From the NCBI GenBank assembly GCA_041848045.1, contig JBGZHY010000159.1:1-30070 (forward strand): a stretch of DNA of 30,070 bases. The letters run 5' to 3'. Positions 7,945-14,912 of the stretch are shown in pieces (position 1 is the stretch's first letter; each line of letters begins with the position of its first letter). Origin of the DNA: CAKAHY01 sp041848045. GTDB lineage: Bacteria > Bacillota > Clostridia > Lachnospirales > Lachnospiraceae. Made by a program: the position numbers and the translations under genes. Below the pieces are notes generated by a model that was not told where the DNA came from, made no database searches, and saw only the letters and a program-made list of their open reading frames with translations.

Positions 7945-8379
7945 TTACAAACAAACTTCATCGCCAACTTTTATAACACCCTCCTGTATGGGTACAACAA
8001 ACACAACCTCTCTCAAAGCACAGTGTTTTTCCTCCTGCAAAATACCGCAACCCTTATGACAGTCCTTACGCTTATCCAGAATTTGAAATTGTATTTGATT
8101 GATATACAAATACTTCTTTTCCTTTATTTTCTCCGTCGGCAGGTTAGAAAGAGAAATATTTTCCTGAAAACGCCGAAAACACAAACCTTCAAAGCCCTCT
8201 TCTTCCGCCTGCTTTCTTAAAACTGCACTCCATATCGGTAAAACCGCATCCCCCTGCAAACCATGATAATCTCCCTCTATACCAAACTGCGGATGTAGCC
8301 TCGCCTCCTCCACCGAAACCGGGAACGCCCCCTTGGCGGGTGTATATTGTATTTTTTCTATCCTCGCTATGATATCCAC
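7945..8379 (-). CDS. Stand-alone MOSC-domain protein
   Basis: A 144-residue single-domain MOSC protein, distinct from the MOSC domain fused to MogA. Visible features are HPQFGIEGDYHGL near residues 29-41, FQENISLSNLP in the middle, and Cys residues in KDCHKGCGI, followed by VFVVPIQEGVIKVGDEV. Small MOSC proteins of this type are commonly found in Mo/W-enzyme clusters; a sulfur- or cofactor-transfer role is proposed but unproven. The start is a GTG with an AGGAG about eight bases upstream. It overlaps the stop of the moeA-PBP gene by 13 bases, so translation is coupled. Confidence 0.88.
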   Translation of the reverse strand: MDIIARIEKIQYTPAKGAFPVSVEEARLHPQFGIEGDYHGLQGDAVLPIWSAVLRKQAEEEGFEGLCFRRFQENISLSNLPTEKIKEKKYLYINQIQFQILDKRKDCHKGCGILQEEKHCALREVVFVVPIQEGVIKVGDEVCL

Positions 8380-10280
8380 CTGAGCTCTCCTATTCCTTCA
8401 CAAGCATAGCCCCCCAAAGCCTCTACCTCTCTTGCAAATGCTTTACTTTTTAAAAGTTCCAGAAAGGCCTGTACATGCGGCAAATCCAGATGCCTTGCGA
8501 AAAGGGCAAACTCATACTGCTCTTCTCCTATAGGAATAAAATCCAAATGCAGAGCCTGTGCCGCAGAAAAAATACCTATTCCGGCATCCGCACTGTCACT
8601 TGCCACCAGTGCCGCCACCGCCATATGGGTACTTGCTTCCCTCTCATAGCCTTTAATGCTATCCGCTGCAAGCCCATTTTTCTGCATCAGATAATCAAAT
8701 AAGATTCTGGTTCCTGCTCCCCTTTGCCGATTAACAAAACGACAGCGACACAAATCTTGTATCCCCCGAATATGCAGCGGATTTCCTTTTTTAACCATTA
8801 TCCCCTGTATCCTCTGCACGCCTCGTATCAGCACCATCTCTTCCCCACAGAAGACTCTTCTGATATAGTTTTCATTGTATACACCGCTTTGCTCATCCAA
8901 AAGGTGAATTGGAGCCATATGGGCTTCTCCTCGCTTAAGAGCCATCAATCCGCCCATACTGCCGACATGCGTACAGGAAAGGTGGAAACCTTTGTATTTT
9001 TGTGACAGCATATCCGCCAGCACATCCAGAATCAAGTCGTGGCTGCCGGTGATCACCAAGGTATTATCAAATTCCTTCGGATCCCGGTACAAAGATACCT
9101 GTACCTCTTCTCCCGCTTCCGCACCTTCGCGGTTTTGCTCAATGATACAAAATCCGTCTGCCCGCACCAGGGACATGGCAGCTCCCGCACCCCTTGCCAA
9201 AGGAGCGGCAATCATTCGCCCATCTACCATACCGATTTTAACCCGAACATATTCTTTGTGTTTCAATCCGGAAATCAAACGCTTAGACAAAACCGCCTTG
9301 ACCTTCGCCTTTGGTCTGTGTAGCCTTTTCCCCATCATCTCCAACACAGGCTGTACAAAATTTTCAAAGGCGATATAGGCTGATACCGGATAACCCGGCA
9401 GCCCTATTACCGGCTTATTATCCACCAACGCCAAAATAACCGGCTTTCCCGGCTTCATTGCTACTCCATGTACCAAAACCTCTCCCAACTCCCGTAGCAC
9501 ATGAACCGTGTAATCTTCCCTGCCTGCGCTGGAGCCTGCGTTGATGATCAGTATATCCGAAGAAGGCAGAGCTGCTTTCACTGCATCGCGAATACTTTCG
9601 TAACAATCTTCCAAGATCGGATAACGTTTGGCAATACCACCCTGCTCTTGTACCATATACTCAAACATTCTGCTGTTGGACTCAATGATACTACCCTCTT
9701 TAGGCTCCTCTCCCGGCTCTATGATTTCCGTTCCCGTTGGAAAAATAGATACCACAGGCTGCCGGATCACTTCCAGTTCCATAATACCCGCTGAAAGCAA
9801 AACCCCCACATCAATGGCCCTGATTCGATGACAGCTCGGCAAAATCATTTCTCCTGCAATGATATCTTCTCCAATTGGACGCACATGCTGCCAGGCCGAT
9901 GCTCCCTCTGTAATGTATACTACACCTTGCTCCTCTCTTTCCAACAGATCTTCCGCCATAATGACGGCATCATAAGGGTATACTATCGGATCCCCCGTGT
10001 CCACCGATACATAATCCTTTCCTTCTTGCAAGGCCAAAGGACTTTTTTCCGTCGCCCCTACCGTATTTTCCGCAATAACCGCTATCCCGTCCATCGCTGC
10101 CGCATTGTACATCGGTGAAGAATACTTTGCAAAAATAGCTTTACCGGTCACTCTGTCGTAGGATGAAAGCACCGGAATGGTTTCGTACTCCACTTGCCAT
10201 ATGGATTCCAGTCTATTCAAAAACCTTTCCTTTGCTTCCTCTACACCAATCGGGTGTAAATATAAATTTCTCTCGCCCAT
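8367..10280 (-). CDS. MoeA - periplasmic-binding-protein-like domain fusion (molybdopterin metal transferase)
   Basis: A 637-residue fusion. Residues 1 to about 400 are a complete MoeA: NAAAMDGIAV (59-68), PTGTEI (181-186), NAGSSAGREDYT (247-258) and GLPGYP (293-298). MoeA inserts molybdate or tungstate into adenylylated pterin. Residues from about 407 form a type-2 periplasmic-binding-protein-like module (ITGSHDLILDVLADML, RQRGAGTRILFDYLM), a family related to ModE/ModA-like and LysR sensor folds, here cytoplasmic since no signal peptide is present. The C-terminal module may bind oxyanion or cofactor; its ligand is unknown. It starts at an ATG after AGGAGGG. The preceding moeA stop is within that ribosome-binding site. 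Confidence 0.93.
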   Translation of the reverse strand: MGERNLYLHPIGVEEAKERFLNRLESIWQVEYETIPVLSSYDRVTGKAIFAKYSSPMYNAAAMDGIAVIAENTVGATEKSPLALQEGKDYVSVDTGDPIVYPYDAVIMAEDLLEREEQGVVYITEGASAWQHVRPIGEDIIAGEMILPSCHRIRAIDVGVLLSAGIMELEVIRQPVVSIFPTGTEIIEPGEEPKEGSIIESNSRMFEYMVQEQGGIAKRYPILEDCYESIRDAVKAALPSSDILIINAGSSAGREDYTVHVLRELGEVLVHGVAMKPGKPVILALVDNKPVIGLPGYPVSAYIAFENFVQPVLEMMGKRLHRPKAKVKAVLSKRLISGLKHKEYVRVKIGMVDGRMIAAPLARGAGAAMSLVRADGFCIIEQNREGAEAGEEVQVSLYRDPKEFDNTLVITGSHDLILDVLADMLSQKYKGFHLSCTHVGSMGGLMALKRGEAHMAPIHLLDEQSGVYNENYIRRVFCGEEMVLIRGVQRIQGIMVKKGNPLHIRGIQDLCRCRFVNRQRGAGTRILFDYLMQKNGLAADSIKGYEREASTHMAVAALVASDSADAGIGIFSAAQALHLDFIPIGEEQYEFALFARHLDLPHVQAFLELLKSKAFAREVEALGGYACEGIGELRWIS

Positions 10281-10289
10281 TGTCCCTCC

Positions 10290-11519
10290 TTAAAATGGAT
10301 GTACCCAAAGAATTTCACCGCTTTTAAGTCCCTCTCGGTTCAAATCCAAAAGCGCATAAGCATCTGCAGCACTAATGCTTGAAATCAGACCCGAATTTCC
10401 AAATATCGGCTCCGCTTCATAAAAGCTCTCCCCCTTAAGCAAACGTACAAACAAAAGAAACTGACGCCCCGGGGTTCCCGGTACATTACCTTTTAATACC
10501 GCCGGTATAGTCAAAGCAGGAGGAGCCTTTTGTAAGTAATCCTTTAACCATGCCGGAAGCATTTCAAATACAGCCATCGCCGCCGCCGGATGCCCCGGAA
10601 GCCCCACCAGCAAGGTTTTTGTATCCTTATCAAAGCCAAGAACAGTCGGTTTCCCGGGCTTTATGGCAAGACCGTGGGTAAATACCCCGGGCTTGGAAAG
10701 CTCGTGCAAAAGCCGTGCCGTCATATCCTTTTTTCCCTTGGAACTGCCACCGGAAATCAGCAAAATATCGCTGTCCTGCAAGGCCTGAGCAATTCCTGCC
10801 CGCAGCAAGTCCTCTTCATCCGGAAGACTTTCTTCTCCCACAACTTCAAAGCCGTGTTTCCTGGCCATGGCGCTCAAGGCATAGGTATTGATATCAAAAA
10901 TCTGTCCCTTACACAAATTTTGACCCGGTTGAACAAGCTCATCGCCGGTAGATAGTATCCTGACTCGCAAAGGAGCAAATACTTTTACTTTTTCCATGCC
11001 GTTTGCCGCCATCACGGCAATTTCCTGTGGGCGAATTTTGCTTCCTTTCCTCAATAAAATACTACCCTGTTTATAATCCTCACCAACAGAAACCATGAAT
11101 TTTCCCGGCGGTACAGATTGATAAACCGCCACATTATTCTCGTCAAACACCTCACAATATTCCACCATAACGCAACTATCTGCACCTGAAGGGATCATAC
11201 CGCCGGTGGGAACATAGGCACAACTTCCCGGTATGATTTCAGACTGCGCCTCCCTGCCTATCTGCACCTCCTCCAGAACCCGCAAAAATACCGGAAGATT
11301 TTCATCCGCTCCCATGGTATCTTTAGCGCACAAGGCATATCCATCCACCGTAGAACGGCGAAAATTCGGAATATTCCTGGTACACAGAACATCCTCAGCC
11401 AAAACCATGCCAAGACTTTCTCCAAGAGTCAATTCGCAGATTCTCAGGTAATCCTTCCCTACATGCTGCAGCATCTTTTCTCTTGCCTGCTCCAATGTAT
11501 CAACCTTTAATAATTCCAT
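10290..11519 (-). CDS. moeA: Molybdopterin molybdenum/tungsten transferase MoeA
   Basis: Stand-alone MoeA, 409 residues from the ATG at 11519. It contains RRSTVDGYAL in the N-terminal region, VPTGGMIPSGAD, the STGDEL strand, SGGSSKGKKDMT (pterin/metal site region) and GLPGHPAAAM, then the C-terminal barrel domain. The enzyme joins the metal oxyanion to MPT, releasing AMP. An in-frame TTG at 11534 is rejected because GGAGGG sits about five bases before the ATG. The gene overlaps tupC by 20 bases. It is one of two MoeA copies in the operon, which suggests either metal discrimination (W versus Mo) or sequential roles; that is inference. Confidence 0.95.
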   Translation of the reverse strand: MELLKVDTLEQAREKMLQHVGKDYLRICELTLGESLGMVLAEDVLCTRNIPNFRRSTVDGYALCAKDTMGADENLPVFLRVLEEVQIGREAQSEIIPGSCAYVPTGGMIPSGADSCVMVEYCEVFDENNVAVYQSVPPGKFMVSVGEDYKQGSILLRKGSKIRPQEIAVMAANGMEKVKVFAPLRVRILSTGDELVQPGQNLCKGQIFDINTYALSAMARKHGFEVVGEESLPDEEDLLRAGIAQALQDSDILLISGGSSKGKKDMTARLLHELSKPGVFTHGLAIKPGKPTVLGFDKDTKTLLVGLPGHPAAAMAVFEMLPAWLKDYLQKAPPALTIPAVLKGNVPGTPGRQFLLFVRLLKGESFYEAEPIFGNSGLISSISAADAYALLDLNREGLKSGEILWVHPF

Positions 11520-12207
11520 TTCTTCCCTCCACAATCACCTCATTTTCCACAAAACGCCGAATAGGCTCATGTCCAGATGCAAATAAAACCTGCCTGCTCT
11601 CTCCGCTCTCCAGCACTCTGCCTTTTTGCATAAAGTGGATTTGATCACATAGCTTATATATCAAAGCCAAGCGATGGCTGATGATTATCCAGGTCAAGGC
11701 TCTTTCTCTTTGCATCCTTATTATGGTCTTCTTAAAAAATTCCAAACCTTCCGGATCTAAATTGGAAAGCGTTTCATCCACAATCATCAAATCCGGATGA
11801 AAAATCAGTCCCCGAAGCATCGAAAGTTTCTGTTGCTCTCCACTGGAAAGGCTACGGGCATATTGATTTTTTTTGTCTGCAAGGTCGCATTTTTGCAACC
11901 ATTCATCAATCGCCTGTTCATTTATCTTTTGTTTGCGCAGCTTTAAGGGATAACAAATATTTTCGTAGACGGAGCCCTCTAGAAAATAAGGTTTTTGCAT
12001 GGTCATGGTTATTTTCCCTTTTTGAAAGCCCTCATAATCTATATATCCTTTATCCGGCTGCAGGATTCCCATCATCAGCTTGCACAGCGTTGTCTTTCCG
12101 CAGCCGTTTCCGCCGATAATCCCATGCACCAAGCCCTTCTCCAAGGATAGATAAGGAATATCCATCTGAAAATCCCCCAATTTTTTCTTTAAATCAATGA
12201 TTTTCAT
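11500..12207 (-). CDS. tupC: Tungstate ABC transporter ATP-binding protein
   Basis: ATPase of the Tup importer, 235 residues from the ATG at 12207. Walker A is GGNGCGKTT (32-40), the ABC signature LSSGEQQ is at 120-126, Walker B is DLMIVDET (139-146), and ISHR supplies the H-loop. Longer TTG/ATG-type upstream starts would overlap the permease more deeply. GGAGGGAG about ten bases before 12207 supports this start. The gene overlaps the permease by 14 bases and moeA by 20, so the transporter and cofactor genes are co-translated. There is no C-terminal TOBE/Mop domain of the ModC type, consistent with the Tup rather than the Mod class. Confidence 0.93.
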   Translation of the reverse strand: MKIIDLKKKLGDFQMDIPYLSLEKGLVHGIIGGNGCGKTTLCKLMMGILQPDKGYIDYEGFQKGKITMTMQKPYFLEGSVYENICYPLKLRKQKINEQAIDEWLQKCDLADKKNQYARSLSSGEQQKLSMLRGLIFHPDLMIVDETLSNLDPEGLEFFKKTIIRMQRERALTWIIISHRLALIYKLCDQIHFMQKGRVLESGESRQVLFASGHEPIRRFVENEVIVEGRNGIIKG

Positions 12208-12880
12208 ATAATGTTTTCTCCCTCCGAAAAAAATCCGCCAAACTCTGTATAATAAAGGCAATAAGCAACAACAAAAGCCCCAGTACCAGCCCTTGGCTAA
12301 AAATCCCCTGACTTTTCAGCAAAGAAATCGTTGTGGTCATTGTTCTGGTATGCCCCTTGATATTTCCCCCCACCAACATGACGGCTCCCACCTCACTGAT
12401 GGATCGTCCAAATCCCGTAAGCACGGCAAAGTACAGCTCTCTTTTTAATTCCCGTAACACCAAAAACTCTGTTTGTAACTTATTTGCCCCCATCGTGCAG
12501 GCAAACACCCGTATTACCGGAGCCTTAGATACAAGACTTGTATGCGTCATGCCGCAGATAATCGGCGTAATAATGATCACCTGTGCCATAATCATACCTT
12601 GTATGGTAAAAAGCCATTCCCAGCCTCCCAAAGGTCCTTTGCGCATCAAAAGCATATACACAAACAAACCCACCACCACCGGAGGTAAGCCCATCAAAGT
12701 TCGATTCAGACGCACCAGTAGCTTCTTTCCCGTAAAACATGCTTTTTCCAGGCACATTCCCAAAAAAATTCCTAACAGGGAGGATATCAGAGTAGAAAAA
12801 AAAGACAGCTGCAGACTTACCGTAATCACATCCAAAACCCCCACATCCGCAAAAAATGCATTCAGCATCCTCTTTACCAA
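12194..12880 (-). CDS. tupB: Tungstate ABC transporter permease
   Basis: A 228-residue membrane subunit with about five hydrophobic segments. The binding-protein-dependent permease loop is recognisable at GFGRSISEVGAVMLVGG, which contacts the ATPase, and NRTLMGLPPVVVGL is typical of TupB/WtpB. The first in-frame start is TTG at 12880, directly abutting a terminator-like hairpin and without an evident ribosome-binding site. An ATG at 12868 is the alternative, but AAAGAGG lies too close to it. The start is therefore uncertain and may depend on coupling to tupA. It lies between tupA and tupC in the operon. Confidence 0.93.
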   Translation of the reverse strand: MVKRMLNAFFADVGVLDVITVSLQLSFFSTLISSLLGIFLGMCLEKACFTGKKLLVRLNRTLMGLPPVVVGLFVYMLLMRKGPLGGWEWLFTIQGMIMAQVIIITPIICGMTHTSLVSKAPVIRVFACTMGANKLQTEFLVLRELKRELYFAVLTGFGRSISEVGAVMLVGGNIKGHTRTMTTTISLLKSQGIFSQGLVLGLLLLLIAFIIQSLADFFRREKTLYENH

Positions 12881-12907
12881 AAAGGGACTGCCTACGCAGC
12901 CCCTTTT
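12880..12907 (-). terminator. Terminator-like hairpin between tupA and tupB
   Basis: On the minus strand AAAAGGGGCTGC and GCAGTCCCTTTT form a 12-bp stem with one mismatch and a 4-base loop, followed by a T-run. This looks like a partial intrinsic terminator and would lower tupB/tupC and downstream expression relative to the abundant binding protein. The tupB TTG start begins at the last base of the stem. Confidence 0.65.
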
Positions 12908-12917
12908 CCTTTCTTAC

Positions 12918-13856
12918 TTAATTTGCATTCGGAGTAAACAGCGCCTGACCATATTGTTCCACACCATACTCGGCAATCAGATTCTGTGTCTTCTCGGAGC
13001 AAATCCAAGTGATAAACGCATCTGCCGCTTCAGCATTAACTTCCGGATATTTTTCCGGATTAACGGCAATCACACCGTATTGATTCAGCAAATCTTTTGC
13101 TCCCTCACATACCACATCTATCCTGAATGTCGCATCCGCATCATTCTTCATCTTCAGCCACGTTCCTCTGTCCGTCAGACAGTAGGCGTTTTTTTCATCC
13201 GCCATGGTAAGACTCGCTCCCATACCCTGTCCCGATTCCACGTAATTCGGATTACCTGCAGGGTCTGCCTCTAAAGCCTCCCATATCTTTAATTCCTTTT
13301 TATGCGTACCGGAATCATCCCCTCTGGATACAAAAGGAAGTTCTTTCTCTCTGATAATCTTAAAGGTTTCCAACACATCTTCATTGTGTGCAATCGGTTC
13401 GCTCGGGCCAACTACAACAAAGTCATTATACATTACCTGGAAACGTTCAACACCGAAACCCTCCTCCACAAACTTCTCTTCGCTCGCCTTGGAATGTACC
13501 AATACCACATCTACATCACCATTTTCTCCCATCTTCAAAGCCTCGCCGGTTCCCACTGCTGTCCATTGCAGTTCCCAGCCGCTTTCCGCAAGGAAAATCG
13601 GCGCCAGATAATCCAAAAGTCCGGTATCCGCAGTACTGGTGGTCGTCGCCATCCGCAGTATACCTTTTGCCTGCGCTGCCGCTGTGCTTTCTGTTTGTGC
13701 TTCCTCCGTACTTTCCTCGCTTGTCTGTGGCGCAGAAATCGTTTGTGCCGCTGTGCTCTCTCCACTTCCGGACGGTGTCTGCGTACTGCAGGCCATCATC
13801 AAAACCGTTGCCAGTAGAAAAGCTGATAAAACAAGCTTTTCTCTCCATTTTTTCAT
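12918..13856 (-). CDS. tupA: Tungstate-binding lipoprotein TupA
   Basis: Extracytoplasmic substrate-binding lipoprotein, 312 residues. A signal peptide ends in a lipobox (LMMAC, lipid-modified Cys23), followed by a Ser/Thr/Gln/Glu-rich tether to about residue 64. The mature domain starts with the TupA hallmark ATTTST (TTTS at 71-74) and carries VSRGDDSGTHKKE at 176-188, a second TupA signature. These distinguish it from ModA and support tungstate as the ligand. AGGAGG lies six bases before the ATG. It is preceded by 21 bases after the ThiF-like gene and followed by a terminator-like hairpin, a common arrangement for over-producing the binding protein. Confidence 0.95.
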   Translation of the reverse strand: MKKWREKLVLSAFLLATVLMMACSTQTPSGSGESTAAQTISAPQTSEESTEEAQTESTAAAQAKGILRMATTTSTADTGLLDYLAPIFLAESGWELQWTAVGTGEALKMGENGDVDVVLVHSKASEEKFVEEGFGVERFQVMYNDFVVVGPSEPIAHNEDVLETFKIIREKELPFVSRGDDSGTHKKELKIWEALEADPAGNPNYVESGQGMGASLTMADEKNAYCLTDRGTWLKMKNDADATFRIDVVCEGAKDLLNQYGVIAVNPEKYPEVNAEAADAFITWICSEKTQNLIAEYGVEQYGQALFTPNAN

Positions 13857-13877
13857 AACATTCCTCCTATATTATAT

Positions 13878-14624
13878 TTATTTTACAACTTTGGAAGTCA
13901 TAATAGGCTGTAAACGGCAGTTACAATCCTGTCTGGCATGGACGGTAAGGCTGGTAAACTCTCCGCTTTTTCCGTCATAATGCAGTAATTTCCCGTACTG
14001 TACTTCCATTCCCAGTAAAACCTTCAGCCCCTCCATTGCCTGCAAGCTCCCCATAACACCTGCAAGAGCACCGATAATCGGAACCGCTTCTTCTTTAGGC
14101 CGCGGAAGAGGCTGTATACATTCTATGCAAGGGCTTTCTCCCGGTAAAACCGGCAAAAGATAAGCGCAAAAACCAGAAACACCCCCTTCTATCAAAGGGA
14201 TTTTATATTTTCCGCATGCTCTTGCAACCATCACTCTCGTTTTGTCATCATCCACACAATCAATTACCAGCTGCACGTCCGAAAACAAAGCCTCCGCCTT
14301 TTTTGCATCCAGAAAAATCTGCAAAGACTCTACGCAAATATCCGGGTTTCTTCTTTCGATGAATCCTTTGGCACAATCACTTTTACACTTTCCAACATCT
14401 GCTTCCTCATACAAAAACTGACGATTAAAATTCGTTATATTCACGATATCTGCATCTACGGCAACAATATGACCTACTCCTGCCATAGCAAGGTAAGTCA
14501 GAACAGGAGAACCCAATCCCCCACAACCCAGCACCAAAACTTTGCTGTTCCTTAACTTTTTCTGACCTTCTTCCCCGACTTCGGGTAATAGCATTTGCCT
14601 TTGGTAACGCTCTAAATCTTCCAT
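13878..14624 (-). CDS. MoeB/ThiF/HesA-family sulfur-carrier adenylyltransferase
   Basis: A 248-residue E1-like enzyme that adenylylates the C-terminal glycine of a ubiquitin-like sulfur carrier. Visible motifs are RYQRQMLLPEVG at the start, the nucleotide loop GCGGLGS (33-39), DAD (57-59), NFNRQFLY (66-72), the CVDD segment near 123, and zinc-ligand cysteines Cys166/Cys169 with Cys234/Cys236 (a CxC in place of the more usual second CxxC). No rhodanese domain is attached. It is two bases downstream of the MoaD-like gene, so it is almost certainly that carrier's activating enzyme. A MoeB-equivalent role is inferred from context; ThiF is the sequence-level alternative. Confidence 0.9.
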   Translation of the reverse strand: MEDLERYQRQMLLPEVGEEGQKKLRNSKVLVLGCGGLGSPVLTYLAMAGVGHIVAVDADIVNITNFNRQFLYEEADVGKCKSDCAKGFIERRNPDICVESLQIFLDAKKAEALFSDVQLVIDCVDDDKTRVMVARACGKYKIPLIEGGVSGFCAYLLPVLPGESPCIECIQPLPRPKEEAVPIIGALAGVMGSLQAMEGLKVLLGMEVQYGKLLHYDGKSGEFTSLTVHARQDCNCRLQPIMTSKVVK

Positions 14625-14626
14625 AC

Positions 14627-14848
14627 CTAGCCTCCCGCTACCGGAGGAAAGAGAGCAAGTACATCTCCGTCCTTTAAAACCGTATCCATATTGCTATGGA
14701 AACCGTTAATCAGACAAATGGCAATCTCTTCCGGAGCAATATGCAGATGTGCAATAACATCGCCGGGGCACTTCATCTCGGTAGGGTCCATGTACAGCAC
14801 CTTCCCGCGTCCTTCTCTGAAAGTGGCAAACAGCCTCACTTCTACCAT
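14627..14848 (-). CDS. MoaD/ThiS-family sulfur-carrier protein
   Basis: A 73-residue beta-grasp protein beginning VEVRLFATFREGRGK and ending in AGG, the Gly-Gly tail that is adenylylated and thiocarboxylated. In the Mo/W pathway such a carrier supplies the dithiolene sulfur for molybdopterin. MoaD-like genes next to AOR genes are known in archaea and bacteria. Its GGGAGG-encoded tail doubles as the ribosome-binding site for the E1-like gene. A MoaE partner is not encoded in the window. AGGAG lies about ten bases upstream of the ATG. Confidence 0.88.
   Translation of the reverse strand: MVEVRLFATFREGRGKVLYMDPTEMKCPGDVIAHLHIAPEEIAICLINGFHSNMDTVLKDGDVLALFPPVAGG
14631..14636 (-). promoter_or_regulatory. 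Ribosome-binding site embedded in the Gly-Gly codons of the MoaD-like gene
   Basis: GGGAGG within the GCG-GGA-GGC codons of the carrier's C-terminus, six bases before the ATG of the ThiF-like gene, with the TAG stop in between. It is the same arrangement and spacing as at the end of moaA. Confidence 0.8.
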
Positions 14849-14871
14849 TTTATTTTCTCCTGTTTGATAAT

Positions 14872-14896
14872 CGGCGAAAGGAAAATCCCTTCGCCG
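14872..14896 (-). other. Hairpin between the AOR and moaD-like genes
   Basis: CGGCGAAAGG (14872-14881) and CCCTTCGCCG (14887-14896) can form a stem of about nine pairs with a bulge and a short AT-rich loop. There is no T-run after it on the minus strand. It may protect the 3' end of the AOR message or partly attenuate read-through into the cofactor genes. Confidence 0.45.
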
Positions 14897-14912
14897 CCAA
14901 AATACAAAATAT

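Noticed and set aside
12333..13274. 313-residue open frame on the plus strand
   Set aside because: Antisense to tupB and tupA, crosses the tupA-tupB hairpin, and shows no family features.
13860..13885. Perfect TATAAT just before tupA as an internal promoter
   Set aside because: No acceptable -35 at 16-18 bases, and transcription would start inside the ribosome-binding site, giving an untranslatable leader.
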